This document shows positions 39,843 through 49,320 of a stretch of 61,632 nucleotides of DNA, in pieces (within the stretch, counting starts at the first letter, position 1; every line of letters begins with the position of its first letter). A program made the position numbers and the translations under genes. The DNA is from a virus, in the IMG/VR virus record IMGVR_UViG_3300011116_000062, positions 1-61,632 of that record; one strand, 5' to 3'. The notes beneath the pieces are model-generated. The model was not told the origin of the DNA. It did no database searches and worked only from the letters and a program-made list of their open reading frames with translations.

Positions 39843-41651
39843 TTAGATTTGGAACCACACGTCGCCTGCGTTGGATGCAGTCGGAGTGCCTGAAGACACA
39901 AAGACCTGACCACCACCCGTGTATCCGCTCGTCACGTTACGCAAGTAGTTGGCACCAGCCGGACCCGGAGGCCCCGTAGGACCAGTAGGACCCGTGGGAC
40001 CCAGAGGGCCGGTAGGACCGGTCGGGCCTGTCAAGCCAGTCGGGCCGGTCGAACCAATCGGACCCGGAGGACCAGCCACAGTCGAAGCAGGGCCGGTAGG
40101 ACCAACAGGACCGGTCGGACCCGTAGGCCCAGTTGGGCCGGTCGGGATAGTGAAGTTAAAGATTGCAGCCGACGTAGTGCCTGAGTTCGTAACCGAAGCC
40201 GAACCACCCGCAGGACCAGTCGTAGTCGTGCCAACCGTAATAGTTGCAGCCGAACCCGTGGGGCCTGTGGGACCCGGTGAGCCAGTCGAACCTGTTGGGC
40301 CAGTAGGACCCGTGAGACCCTGCGGACCGGTGGGACCCGTAGGACCCGTAGCACCTGCCGAACCCTGCGGAATCGTGAAGTTAAATACCGCTGCCGACGA
40401 AGTTCCAGAGTTCGACACCGCCGCAGGCGTACCGGCAGGGCCGGTCGTAGTCGTGCCAACAGTAATTGTCGCCGCAGATCCCGCAGCGCCAGTCGGACCC
40501 GTAGGACCAGTCAAGCCAGTCGGGCCGCTCGGACCAGTCGGACCCGGAGGACCGGCCACAGTCGAAGCAGGGCCAGTCGGGCCGGTCGGACCAGTCGGAC
40601 CCGGAGGACCAGCCACCGTTGACGCAGGACCCGTAGGGCCGGTAGGACCCGTAGCACCCGTTGTACCAGTCGGCCCCGGAGGACCCGGAGGGCCAGCCAC
40701 CGTTGACGCAGGACCCGTAGGGCCGGTAGGACCCGTAACACCAGTAGGGCCGGTAGGACCCGTAGGACCGGTGGGCAAAGTAAAGTTAAAGACCGCTGCG
40801 CTTGTCGTGCCCGAGTTCGTAATAGAGGCAGGACTACCCGCAGGACCCGTCGTGACCGTGCCCAGCGTCAGCGTAGCGGCAGAACCAGTCGGACCCGTGG
40901 GACCAGACGGACCAGTCGGCCCCGGAGGACCCGGCACTGTAGAGGCAGCACCTGTAGGCCCAGTCGGGCCAGTCAGACCGATAGGACCGGTGGGGCCGGT
41001 CGGACCTGTAGGACCCGTGGGGCCGGTCGGGATGGTGAAGTTGAACGTCGCAGCGGACGGGGTACCAACGTTGGTGACTGCCGCAGAGCCTCCTGCGGGG
41101 CTAGTCGTGGTCGTGCCTACGGCAATCGTTGCCGCCGTACCAGTCGGACCAGTCGCGCCTGTGGGGCCAGTCGGCCCCGTAGCACCAGTCGGACCCACAG
41201 GACCAGTAGGCCCAGTCGGACCCGTGGGGCCGGTGGGGCCAATCAAGTTGGTCGCGGTGACAATGTCCGTGCCATTACAGACGAGGATGGTCTTAATAGT
41301 GCTGGCAACCGACACACCGGTCTGGCCCGCGACCTTGACCGTGACTGCAAAGCCACCCGTGGTGTTGTTAAAAATAAAGTACAGTTTCTTGTTGTTCGGC
41401 ACCTCAACTGTCCGCGCTGCGGTCAGGGTACCAATCAACTCAATGTACATGTTACGGGCCACGCCCGTAGCACCATTCGGGATGGTCAGGATGGTGGGGG
41501 AGGCACTGTCCGTGACGGTTTGAGTCACATACCCGGCAATGGACTGCTCAAGCAGGGTGCCAAGGTTAGTATTGGTCGTGACACCCCACGTGCCGGACTG
41601 TTCGCCCGTGCCGATAAGTTCGATGCCAAGATTGGAACTATAAGTAGTCAT
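39843..41651 (-). CDS. Collagen-like tail fibre
   Basis: This 602-residue fibre has a globular N-terminus (about residues 1-140) and then long Gly-x-y runs, mostly GPT, broken by four beta-rich insertions ([20 protein letters not shown]-like). A few GPP triplets occur ([10 protein letters not shown]). The C-terminus is a short domain ([16 protein letters not shown]). Collagen-like phage proteins form trimeric triple helices in fibres. The insertions repeat about every 100 residues. Confidence 0.9.
   Translation of the reverse strand: MTTYSSNLGIELIGTGEQSGTWGVTTNTNLGTLLEQSIAGYVTQTVTDSASPTILTIPNGATGVARNMYIELIGTLTAARTVEVPNNKKLYFIFNNTTGGFAVTVKVAGQTGVSVASTIKTILVCNGTDIVTATNLIGPTGPTGPTGPTGPVGPTGATGPTGPTGATGPTGTAATIAVGTTTTSPAGGSAAVTNVGTPSAATFNFTIPTGPTGPTGPTGPTGPIGLTGPTGPTGAASTVPGPPGPTGPSGPTGPTGSAATLTLGTVTTGPAGSPASITNSGTTSAAVFNFTLPTGPTGPTGPTGVTGPTGPTGPASTVAGPPGPPGPTGTTGATGPTGPTGPASTVAGPPGPTGPTGPTGPASTVAGPPGPTGPSGPTGLTGPTGPTGAAGSAATITVGTTTTGPAGTPAAVSNSGTSSAAVFNFTIPQGSAGATGPTGPTGPQGLTGPTGPTGSTGSPGPTGPTGSAATITVGTTTTGPAGGSASVTNSGTTSAAIFNFTIPTGPTGPTGPTGPVGPTGPASTVAGPPGPIGSTGPTGLTGPTGPTGPLGPTGPTGPTGPPGPAGANYLRNVTSGYTGGGQVFVSSGTPTASNAGDVWFQI
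39955..41255 (-). repeat. Collagen-type DNA repeats
   Basis: The GGACCC/GGGCCT-rich units encode Gly-Pro-Thr triplets. The opposite strand also reads as Gly-Pro-Val, which gives a long false frame. Repeat number is likely to change by recombination. Confidence 0.85.
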
Positions 41652-41671
41652 TTCATACCCCTAGAAACGGC

Positions 41672-42454
41672 TTAGCCGTCCGGATCCAGATTGGTCCAAG
41701 TTGTTGATTGTGAGTCGTCTACGGGCGTCCAACCACCTGTCTGAGAGTCGTTCACAGGTTGCCATATTGAGCCTTGGCTGTCATCTACCGGGTTCCACAA
41801 ATAGGCCCCGGATACAGTGTCGAACAGGGAGGCGGACCCGCTGAACAGGGACTGGAAGGTAACGCCCGCCAAGGCCACATCGTTGATGACAGTGCTGTCA
41901 GAAAACTGTGAGTTGAACACGCCCAGCGAGAACACCTGCGCTGAAGACGAAGAAGTTTCTGCAACCGATGCCGACATGTTGATTGTCGGGGTGATGGTAT
42001 CTGTCCCCGTAGCCGACTCAGGAACAGTGATGAACACCGAGAACGACGGAGTAAGGGTTTCTGCGGCTACGCCCGTTTCTGCAACGTTAGACACGTATAT
42101 CGGCGTTGCCGACACCGCATCAGACGGGATGGCAACTTCGCTGACCAAAGAGACGAAATCGACCGTAGCCTCAAACGGGTCCCCTCCTATTGCCTCTTCC
42201 TCGACTTGAGCCACAAATATGGGCTGAGTGAAGAACTGCGAGGAGGCGTTGCCGGTCAGGATAATGCTGCTGTTGAAGATGCTGCCCGGTGCATCCACCG
42301 AGTCAGACGCAGTGCTTGTCTCGGATATAGACGAGACAGCAAAAAGGACAGAAGCAACGGAGTCCGATCCCGTTACGGATTCAGATACAGCAGAGTTCAG
42401 GTATTGCTGAAACCCGCTGATCGTCCATGACGAGATCGGCCCGTTGCTAAACAT
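41672..42454 (-). CDS. Fibre/tail protein with Ser-rich and W-PVDDSQ repeats
   Basis: This 260-residue protein is built of about seven similar strand repeats (SVSESVTGSDSVAS type). Its C-terminus has three copies of a Trp-centred unit (WNPVDDSQGS, WQPVNDSQTG, WTPVDDSQST). The ATG at 42454 overlaps the previous stop; an in-frame GTG precedes it by one codon. Such repeats are typical of fibres and can bind sugars or chaperones. Confidence 0.75.
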   Translation of the reverse strand: MFSNGPISSWTISGFQQYLNSAVSESVTGSDSVASVLFAVSSISETSTASDSVDAPGSIFNSSIILTGNASSQFFTQPIFVAQVEEEAIGGDPFEATVDFVSLVSEVAIPSDAVSATPIYVSNVAETGVAAETLTPSFSVFITVPESATGTDTITPTINMSASVAETSSSSAQVFSLGVFNSQFSDSTVINDVALAGVTFQSLFSGSASLFDTVSGAYLWNPVDDSQGSIWQPVNDSQTGGWTPVDDSQSTTWTNLDPDG

Positions 42455-42627
42455 CACTCAATTTCTGGAGGGGCGCTCGGCGGCTGCTGTTGCAACTGAG
42501 CCTGTGCCTGCTGCTGAAGTTTGCCAAAAAGCCCTGCCACTGCCTCGAACGGCAGTTTGGACAGCGCCAAGAAAATGAGGTTAGCCTCGTCAATCGAAAG
42601 GTCGTCAAACTTGATCTTGTTTTCCAT
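42454..42627 (-). CDS. Small acidic-helical protein (57 residues)
   Basis: It starts at the ATG at 42627 behind AAAGGTGAG and begins MENKIKFDDLSIDEANLIF. The end is Gln/Pro-rich (QQQAQAQLQQQPPSAPP). Its short helix-loop layout and place between fibre genes suggest a fibre assembly helper. Confidence 0.7.
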   Translation of the reverse strand: MENKIKFDDLSIDEANLIFLALSKLPFEAVAGLFGKLQQQAQAQLQQQPPSAPPEIE

Positions 42628-42668
42628 AACTCACCTTTGCGGGTTTTGGCCCGTTGTTGATAGAACGA

Positions 42669-43013
42669 TTAGACCGCCGGGGGTGCCCACGGCAGCGGAG
42701 GCGATACGATAGGCGGATTGATCTGATTGTCAATCTGTTGCTGCACGTTGGCTTCGTTCGCGGCCTTATCGACCCCGTTAGCCCAGCACCAGCCTAGCAC
42801 CTGATCCTGCGTCAGATTGGCATACGGGGTGAAAGACTCACCCTGCACAACCGAGAACGAAGCAGTGCCGTAGGTGCTGCCACTGTAAGTATTGCTTCCT
42901 GACACTTCCGAGCCGTTGCACTGCCAGTGGGCAGTTACGACGTAATCCACGCCCTCCGGGCTCTGCGGAAGACAGTCAAGTTGCGAGATATTCCAAACGA
43001 TTGTAGCGGACAT
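42669..43013 (-). CDS. Small tail-associated protein (114 residues)
   Basis: It has the N-terminal part MSATIVWNISQLDCLPQSPE, then VDYVVTAHWQCNG, which I recall in many phage tail regions. It is strand-rich and probably an Ig-like or small sheet domain. It follows the S74 fibre gene by one base, so it may be a fibre cofactor. Confidence 0.78.
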   Translation of the reverse strand: MSATIVWNISQLDCLPQSPEGVDYVVTAHWQCNGSEVSGSNTYSGSTYGTASFSVVQGESFTPYANLTQDQVLGWCWANGVDKAANEANVQQQIDNQINPPIVSPPLPWAPPAV

Positions 43014-46000
43014 TTATTTAACCTCAAGTTGAGCGACACGTTGTCGCAAGGATTGAATTTCTTTCACAAGCATAGGCACAAGTTTGCTGTAGTCCACGCC
43101 CCACGGGTTCTTGAAGTCTTCTACATCGTCTGCATCGCCAACCGAAACTGCCTCGGGCGCGACCATGTGCAGGTCTTGGGCAATCATGCCATAACGGGTA
43201 TGACCGCCAACCTTCCAATCGTGCTTAACAACTTCAATTGCATCAATGACTGACCCTGCATCATCAGCAGGAGCAATATTGTCCTTTAGACGACGGTCGG
43301 ACGAGGTGTTGTAAGCAGTCGCTGCGCTTGTAAACGATATAGTTCCAACTGCTGTGCTAGACCCATTTGCGATATACAGCGCATAGCGTGTACCCGTGTC
43401 ATTATTTGCTTGAACAGTATACGCAGATAAATTTTGCGCCAACGGAGCAACAACTATTCCATCATTATCTGGATTTATCGTGACCCTTTGTGCTGTAAAC
43501 AATCCATATCCTGCCGTTGTAGTTCCTACAAGCAGTTTCCCCCCGCTCGTGATGCGGGCGCGTTCAAGTGCGCTCGTGCTGAAGAGCAGCGGGAAGGCTC
43601 CACGGACATTGACGATGCCGTTACCAACCGTATCAACGCCAAACCAAGTGCCGTCAAGACCCGTGTTGCTGTTGCCAGCAGACATGATGGCGTTGGTGGA
43701 GCCGCTGCGATATAGGCTAAGAGCCTGAGTTGGGTTATTGCCTTCTGCGATTCCGACATTTCCCCCGCTCGTGATGCGCATGCGTTCGATGTCGTTGGTA
43801 TTGAAAACTAGCGCGTTACTATTTTGCGTCCCGACAACAAAATTATTTTGAAATGAGGGATTTCCGACGGCTGATCCGCCTGTACCAACATATCCGACTG
43901 CAGAACCAGCAGCGCCTTGGAGCCAACGAACAGCATTATAAACCGACGTACTCGTACTGCTATTAACTATACGGCCTGTGTAAACTGTTGATCCAACAGA
44001 GTTCGCGTCAAACTGAAAAACAGAACCGTCTTGGTTCGTGCTGTACCCGACTAAAAACCGACCCGATGAGTCGATGCGGGCGCGTTCGGAGCCGTTGGCG
44101 TAAAGCAGCAGCGGCACATTGGTAATAGAGCCAATTTCTACAGTTGTGTCGTTGGCTTCAAACTTTGCTTGCTGCGTCGTTCCGTTGTTTGCGTAGAAAC
44201 GCAACGTGCCAGAGTTGGCCGTAGCACGACCGCGAATAATGATTCCAGTGCCGCCGGAGTTTGACTGAACTTCAATCGGTACGGTTGGCGAAGTAACCCC
44301 CACCCCCAAATTCCCACTCGCATCCAGCGTCATCGCCTGCGTCCACGAAATTGTGGAGCCTGCGGTGCTGTTTGCTGCCACTTGCCAACTCATCGTAGGA
44401 GCAGAGTTAACCGACTCCATGACAAAGCGGAAAGCGTTATTTGCGTTTTTGCGAACCCAGTTGCTGCCATTCCAAAAGGCGTTCGCCAGCATCATTGCAT
44501 CGGTTGAGCCAAACGCGCCATACGACGCAGAAGCGTTTACATCTAAGAAACGATTGCCACTCCCCCACGCACTCGGCGTGACCCCGAGGCCGAGGTTGCC
44601 GGATCGGTCAAGAACCATACGAGAGGTCAATGTGCCGGATATTTCTGCGGCGTTATCCGCTGTTGTAAGAAAGTTAAGCCCTACGCCGCCAACGCTTGCA
44701 TCGCGCAACGCTTGAATACGAGAACCTGCTACAGTCCCGGCGCGAATCAAACTCAGCCCAGAGGTAAATAACGACCCTCCATCAATCTCTGACTCTACAG
44801 TGACCGTGGTATTTGTCGCGCTTGAATCAACATGAAGCCTTGTAGCCGGACTCGCCGTGCCGATGCCGAGGTTGCCGGAGGAGTTGAGACGCATACGCTC
44901 GGTCGGAGTGAAGGTATTTCCGGCAGTCAGGCTCTGATTAGAGAAGAAAACAAATTCGCCGCCTATTTGTTGCAAATAAGAAGCGGTTGTTGCACGGGCA
45001 ACATAGTTGGAGCCGGATATGAACTCCATGTTATGCGCGAGAACAAACTCCGTTGAGTACCCCCACTGATATCCGCCGCCAGCCCCAGTGTTAACATTCA
45101 GTCGAAGACCCGTAACGGTATCTCCGGCGTTGCCATAGTTAGCGTCAAACAGGGCTGTCGGGCGACCGCTGTTCGGGGTCGAGTTAACAACATGAAGTTT
45201 TGCTGCCGGACTCGTGGTGCCGAGGCCGAGCAAGCCGGAGGAGGTAATCCGGAATACTTCTGCGCTGTTTGCGTAGAACAGCATTGCATTAACGGAGTTA
45301 CTGTAGTTGATCAACCCGTACGCGCTGCTGCTGGTAGCCGAGAAAAGAAGTCCGCTGTCGCCGCTAGTTCCGGTCTGAATATCAAGGTACTGCGTACCAG
45401 AGGCTTTGTAGAAAAGCGCAGTGGTATTAGAGCCGCCACGGCTAGTGTTTGAACTTGCACCAAGAAGAAAACGTCCGGCGGAGTCGAGGCGCATACGCTC
45501 GGTGTTGTTGGTACCAAACACCAAAGAGCCAGCGATGACATTGTAGGCGTAGAAGTTCGTCGCATCATTGAACAGATTGCCGACCTTCGTGCTGCCGGAC
45601 AGCATATCAATGTTTGCGCCAGTCGTGCCGCTGATGGCGAGATTGCGGTAGTTGGCGTAGTTGGCCGGACTCGCCGTGCCGATGCCGAGGTCTCCGGCAG
45701 CGGTCAGCCGCATACGCTCAAAAGAAGTACGAGCAAAGGTAGAGCCTGCTGCGCCAGTTGCGCCTGTGTGAAATGCAATGCCATCGCTAATCTGTAAACG
45801 AATAAAGTTGCCGTCGTTAGCAACGGTCTTTTTGAGTTGCCCGCCGACCGTATCGGCAATTACGCCACCGCCAAAAACTGCGTCAGCAGACGAGGCTAAC
45901 TGCGACACCGTGGCGTAATTAAAACCGCTTTGTGAAAAAATACCTCCAAGTCCATTTACATGAAGCGTTGTAGCCGGACTCGCCGTGCCGATGCCGAGGC

Positions 46001-46640
46001 CCGTCGAATTGAGGCGCATGGATTCGCTGCCGCCGACAGACCACACGGCAACACCAGTCGCGTCAATTTGATATCTGTTCGCAAGATTGGTGTAAAAAGT
46101 TATCCCGCTTGCGCTTCCAGTCGAAATGCCTAACGCGCCAGTCGCCTGATAAATCGTATTCGTTACATCAGCACCGGCCAGTCGCAACCCATTAGCAGTA
46201 AAATAAGTCCCATCAAAGGTCAGCGTTGACCCGCTCGTCGCCACCTTGCTGCCGTTCAAGTACAGGACGCCGTTGGCCGTGCCGTTGGAGAGGGTCAAGC
46301 CGGGGATCGTGACGTTCGTAGCAGTGTCTAGATAGACCGCCCGGCCAGCCGGATAGTCACAGAAGACGAACTTGGTACCTGCTGAAAAGTTGACGAGACT
46401 ACCGCTGTTAGAGGACGCCAACACCGTATCTCGGGAGAGCGTAGTTCCCGAAGACGTATACGTACCGATGCCAACTTCCCACTCGTTAGCGGTCTGGTGG
46501 ACAATCGTGTAATAGGTAGTGTTCCCGTTGCCGATGACAGCAAAGGACTGATACCCACTGACGGCACCGGCGAGAGTTATTGTGCCAGTGCTAGTAGTAG
46601 TCGTGGTCTCGTTGACACGATCAGCAAGTACAAGAGGCAT
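43014..46640 (-). CDS. Long tail fibre with S74 intramolecular chaperone
   Basis: This 1208-residue fibre is mostly repeated beta units (RMRLNSSGNLGIGTASPAT type, at least ten). The last 100 residues are the peptidase S74 chaperone (TSSDRRLKDNI, then YGMIAQDLHMV), which helps trimer folding and then cuts itself off. The N-terminus (LADRVNETTTTTSTGTI) is a virion-attachment domain seen in related fibres. It probably binds the host surface. Confidence 0.92.
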   Translation of the reverse strand: MPLVLADRVNETTTTTSTGTITLAGAVSGYQSFAVIGNGNTTYYTIVHQTANEWEVGIGTYTSSGTTLSRDTVLASSNSGSLVNFSAGTKFVFCDYPAGRAVYLDTATNVTIPGLTLSNGTANGVLYLNGSKVATSGSTLTFDGTYFTANGLRLAGADVTNTIYQATGALGISTGSASGITFYTNLANRYQIDATGVAVWSVGGSESMRLNSTGLGIGTASPATTLHVNGLGGIFSQSGFNYATVSQLASSADAVFGGGVIADTVGGQLKKTVANDGNFIRLQISDGIAFHTGATGAAGSTFARTSFERMRLTAAGDLGIGTASPANYANYRNLAISGTTGANIDMLSGSTKVGNLFNDATNFYAYNVIAGSLVFGTNNTERMRLDSAGRFLLGASSNTSRGGSNTTALFYKASGTQYLDIQTGTSGDSGLLFSATSSSAYGLINYSNSVNAMLFYANSAEVFRITSSGLLGLGTTSPAAKLHVVNSTPNSGRPTALFDANYGNAGDTVTGLRLNVNTGAGGGYQWGYSTEFVLAHNMEFISGSNYVARATTASYLQQIGGEFVFFSNQSLTAGNTFTPTERMRLNSSGNLGIGTASPATRLHVDSSATNTTVTVESEIDGGSLFTSGLSLIRAGTVAGSRIQALRDASVGGVGLNFLTTADNAAEISGTLTSRMVLDRSGNLGLGVTPSAWGSGNRFLDVNASASYGAFGSTDAMMLANAFWNGSNWVRKNANNAFRFVMESVNSAPTMSWQVAANSTAGSTISWTQAMTLDASGNLGVGVTSPTVPIEVQSNSGGTGIIIRGRATANSGTLRFYANNGTTQQAKFEANDTTVEIGSITNVPLLLYANGSERARIDSSGRFLVGYSTNQDGSVFQFDANSVGSTVYTGRIVNSSTSTSVYNAVRWLQGAAGSAVGYVGTGGSAVGNPSFQNNFVVGTQNSNALVFNTNDIERMRITSGGNVGIAEGNNPTQALSLYRSGSTNAIMSAGNSNTGLDGTWFGVDTVGNGIVNVRGAFPLLFSTSALERARITSGGKLLVGTTTAGYGLFTAQRVTINPDNDGIVVAPLAQNLSAYTVQANNDTGTRYALYIANGSSTAVGTISFTSAATAYNTSSDRRLKDNIAPADDAGSVIDAIEVVKHDWKVGGHTRYGMIAQDLHMVAPEAVSVGDADDVEDFKNPWGVDYSKLVPMLVKEIQSLRQRVAQLEVK

Positions 46641-46641
46641 T

Positions 46642-46812
46642 TTAAGCCTCCGTCAACTGATCTTCTGTGAACCAACGCTGCTGGTTGAGCCCGTCCGTGT
46701 CGGTCCACTCGACGAGGTAATAGATCACTCCATCCTCAGTCATACGCATCGCGACAACAGGACCTTCAGGTACAACAGACTTTACGCGAACGCGGTCGCC
46801 CTTCTTGTACAT
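46642..46812 (-). CDS. Small SH3/KOW-like protein (56 residues)
   Basis: The ATG at 46812 follows AAGGAG. KKGDRVRVKSVVPEGPVVAM and YYLVEWTDTDG fit a small barrel of the KOW/Tudor type. It lies between two structural genes. It resembles in layout the early protein at 2423-2611. Confidence 0.75.
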   Translation of the reverse strand: MYKKGDRVRVKSVVPEGPVVAMRMTEDGVIYYLVEWTDTDGLNQQRWFTEDQLTEA

Positions 46813-46822
46813 AGGATGCTCC

Positions 46823-47404
46823 TTATGCTGCGTCAAGGCTGAAAGTGTAGGTCACATTGAGCGTATCACCAGAGGTAACGTTGCGGTCACCGGGGGCTTG
46901 GAAGTCCGCAGCAGAGAACAGGATGCCGGTCGAGCCACCCTTCGTGCTGTTGCTCACCAAGAACGCGCCGCCAACCGTCGCGGTAGCGTTGATGTTGTAC
47001 TGGGCAGGAGATGCCGAGTTGGTGATGATCGACGGGTCCGCAGTCGATGCCGTGCCGAACGTAGCCGCAGGGCGGGTCGCATTGCTATACGGGGTGATCT
47101 CGATCCAACCGGGGTGCAGAGCCATCGTGTCCGACGCCGCCGGGGTGTTCGACGCACCCGCGCCATAGAGGCCGATGTACCACGCCGCCGTGTAGGAGAC
47201 GCCCTTGAAGTACTGCGTGTTCATGTCCTGAAGACCAACGTTCACCACGAGGTTATGGGACTCAGCGGTCCACTTCAGGTTGCCGTCCTTGTCACGGCAC
47301 TCGATCTGGAAAACACCGCCGCCACGAAGTCCTTCCTTCGCACCGTCGTTCTTGGTGATCGAAGCCGCCGCCTCGTCTACCGACTTTGCTTTGTTAGTAA
47401 GCAT
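46823..47404 (-). CDS. Structural protein (193 residues)
   Basis: The protein opens with a charged helix and continues with strand-rich sequence (WYIGLYGAGASNTPAAS, then MALHPGWIEITPY). I recall this layout in tail proteins of related phages. It is probably part of a short tail or a fibre base. No enzyme motif is visible. Confidence 0.75.
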   Translation of the reverse strand: MLTNKAKSVDEAAASITKNDGAKEGLRGGGVFQIECRDKDGNLKWTAESHNLVVNVGLQDMNTQYFKGVSYTAAWYIGLYGAGASNTPAASDTMALHPGWIEITPYSNATRPAATFGTASTADPSIITNSASPAQYNINATATVGGAFLVSNSTKGGSTGILFSAADFQAPGDRNVTSGDTLNVTYTFSLDAA

Positions 47405-47416
47405 CTCAATGACTCC

Positions 47417-47830
47417 TTAAGTGAAGCGTAGCAGCGCAGAAGTAGATGTGTTGACAGGCATCTGCACCGTGAAGGTGTTAGTAGCGGTCTTGTCCGCGCC
47501 AAAACTCAGTACCGCTATCGACTTGTTGCTCTTGCTTGCGTTATAGATCAACCCGCCTGCCGCCGTGAAAGAAGCCGGATTCCACACAGCGTTGTTGAAA
47601 TTGACGTAGACCACACCGTTTGACGTGTTGATGGTCACACCGGTCAGCACTTTACCGCCTGCCGAATAACCCGTACCACTTATCTCGTTCGACACAGAGT
47701 ATGCCGTGGTGCTCTCATCCAACGTTGCCGCGCTTGTGTACAACGCCAATTTTATCGTGTCCGTCAAAAGATCATGCTGACCTTTTAGGATCTGATCTTT
47801 AAAACTGAGCGTAAGCGTCTGGTAGATCAT
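47417..47830 (-). CDS. Structural protein (137 residues), beta-rich
   Basis: A strand-rich sequence with DTIKLALYTSAATLDESTTA and GTGYSAGGKVLTGVT, motifs I recall in short-tailed phages. It overlaps the adaptor gene by 4 bases. It probably forms a small tail or head decoration subunit. Confidence 0.78.
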   Translation of the reverse strand: MIYQTLTLSFKDQILKGQHDLLTDTIKLALYTSAATLDESTTAYSVSNEISGTGYSAGGKVLTGVTINTSNGVVYVNFNNAVWNPASFTAAGGLIYNASKSNKSIAVLSFGADKTATNTFTVQMPVNTSTSALLRFT

Positions 47831-48468
47831 GACGTAACCGGCACTCTAGCCTGACCAGAGCGATATGCATCGCGCCGGTTGAGGCCATCGCCAAGACGGG
47901 TCAACTGCTGCAAGGCTTCCTGATACTTCTGCTCGTAGTACGCCATCATGTCCTGCTCACCCTTCAAGTAGGTGTAAGCCTCGCGCAGCGTTCCGTATAG
48001 CAGAATATTTTCGAAGTTATCGCCCAGCCACGAAGTGCCCGCCGTAACAATCGACTCAGGGTAATAGTAGTAATGCATTTCAACCTGATAGTTGCTATCA
48101 GGTGTTGGACCAAGGATGAACGTGTTCTTATCGAAGATGGCGTAGTACTTGGGTACGCCCGTATCGTCCGGGTCCGGGTAGGACTGTCGGATGAAGTTCA
48201 CATCCTTATCGAGCAAGAACTCCTGAGCATTCGTCAGTGGATTGATGACTGCCAAAGAGAACGTGGCAAGCCAGTCCGGCGGCATCGTCAAGTACTTGTT
48301 GTTCGGAGTCAAAGTACCGATTTGATTACGCCGGATAGCCGGGATCTGGACCGAGTTATAAACCCGCTCTTCCGCAAGTTGCACAAAGGTAGGAATATTC
48401 GCCACGAACGACGTTTCCGTCGATTCGCAGTACTGTTGTACCAATGTGACAAGCGTTGCGTAGTTCAT
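47827..48468 (-). CDS. Head-tail adaptor-like protein
   Basis: This 213-residue protein has helical N- and C-terminal parts and a strand-rich centre with PPDWLATFSLAVIN and YPDPDDTGVPKYYAIFD. It matches the layout of adaptor proteins (P22 gp4 / T7 gp11 type) that sit under the portal. I recall this pattern in other podoviruses. It is the best adaptor candidate in the window. Confidence 0.8.
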   Translation of the reverse strand: MNYATLVTLVQQYCESTETSFVANIPTFVQLAEERVYNSVQIPAIRRNQIGTLTPNNKYLTMPPDWLATFSLAVINPLTNAQEFLLDKDVNFIRQSYPDPDDTGVPKYYAIFDKNTFILGPTPDSNYQVEMHYYYYPESIVTAGTSWLGDNFENILLYGTLREAYTYLKGEQDMMAYYEQKYQEALQQLTRLGDGLNRRDAYRSGQARVPVTS

Positions 48469-48471
48469 GTC

Positions 48472-48723
48472 TTAACCGCGCTCTTTACCCTGACGCGTGA
48501 GAACACCAGCCAAGCCACCCTTCTGCAGGTTCACTTCTGCAATGAACTTCTTGCCCTTGGTGGCAGCGCCAGCACCCTGCATGTCCATGTGGGTCACACC
48601 CACATTGATGTCCTTCTCAGGATAGCCGTTCTCGCCCGTAGGAGCGTTGTTCGGCTCAGGCTGCTTGTACTTGCCGATTGGGTTCATGTCCCAATCGAGG
48701 AACTTGAAATCGGGCTTACCCAT
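48472..48723 (-). CDS. Small virion-region protein (83 residues)
   Basis: The protein is polar, with DINVGVTHMDMQGAGAATKG near the middle and a basic end (LTRQGKERG). GAGG precedes the ATG. I recall this short type in uncultured phages. It may be a virion component or assembly factor. Confidence 0.7.
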   Translation of the reverse strand: MGKPDFKFLDWDMNPIGKYKQPEPNNAPTGENGYPEKDINVGVTHMDMQGAGAATKGKKFIAEVNLQKGGLAGVLTRQGKERG

Positions 48724-48728
48724 GATGA

Positions 48729-48932
48729 TTACCTCGGGCCAGACGAACCGCGCATCGGGCTGCGCTGATTCATGACCTTAGCCATGCCACGGCCATACTT
48801 CTTCATGTCCGCGTTGGTCTTGCCACCCGCACGGAGCTTCGTCAGCGGCTTGCCGGGGTGCATTGCCTTCTCATGCCTGTGGACGGCCTTCTTCATCATG
48901 GCCTTGTCCATCTTTACATCACTGTGTTTCAT
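48729..48932 (-). CDS. Small basic protein (67 residues)
   Basis: The ATG at 48932 is favoured by AGGAG upstream. The product is rich in Lys, Arg, Met and His (MMKKAVHRHEKAMHPGKP) and carries the motif MKKYGRGMAKVMNQRSP. That motif recurs in short phage proteins. The charge suggests nucleic-acid contact in the capsid. Confidence 0.7.
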   Translation of the reverse strand: MKHSDVKMDKAMMKKAVHRHEKAMHPGKPLTKLRAGGKTNADMKKYGRGMAKVMNQRSPMRGSSGPR

Positions 48933-48941
48933 CACAATCTC

Positions 48942-49319
48942 CTAGGTCGTTACGACCGTTACATCGCCTACGTATCCCTTGGATACGAGATAATTTGGGG
49001 TCAGCCCCGCATCTGTCGCCTGAGCGCCGCCAATCGGATTCCAGCCCCACTGGATCATTCTACTACCACCTGCACCGTCGTTGCCGGGGGCGTAATAGGT
49101 GGTATCTGGGCGGGGGTTCCGTATAGCCTGCGGGTCGTCCACTGGGTACAGACCAAGCGACAACTGCGGGTGGTCAGGGTTCCAGCACTCGGTACAAGCC
49201 AAGATGTTAACGTTCTTGGTCTTGATGACAAGCGGCTTCAAGTCCCTCAACTTGTACCGCCACCCGCAAATATCGCATTGCGAGATAGCATTTTTGCCGG
49301 ATGCGAAACGATTAGGCAT
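48942..49319 (-). CDS. Zinc-ribbon structural-region protein
   Basis: This 125-residue protein has CDICGWRYKLRDLK near residue 15 and CTECW near 41, a CxxC-x22-CxxC ribbon. It continues with a Gly/Pro-rich strand region. I recall the CDICGWRYK motif in other late operons. It is probably structural. Confidence 0.78.
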   Translation of the reverse strand: MPNRFASGKNAISQCDICGWRYKLRDLKPLVIKTKNVNILACTECWNPDHPQLSLGLYPVDDPQAIRNPRPDTTYYAPGNDGAGGSRMIQWGWNPIGGAQATDAGLTPNYLVSKGYVGDVTVVTT

Positions 49320-49320
49320 C

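Noticed and set aside
31370-41255. Repeats considered as CRISPR arrays
   Set aside because: The repeats are in frame inside genes, encode low-complexity protein and lack unique equal-length spacers.
39949-41523. 524-codon plus-strand Gly-Pro-Val frame
   Set aside because: It is the mirror reading of the collagen-like fibre gene. The minus frame has normal terminal domains and a start in the operon.
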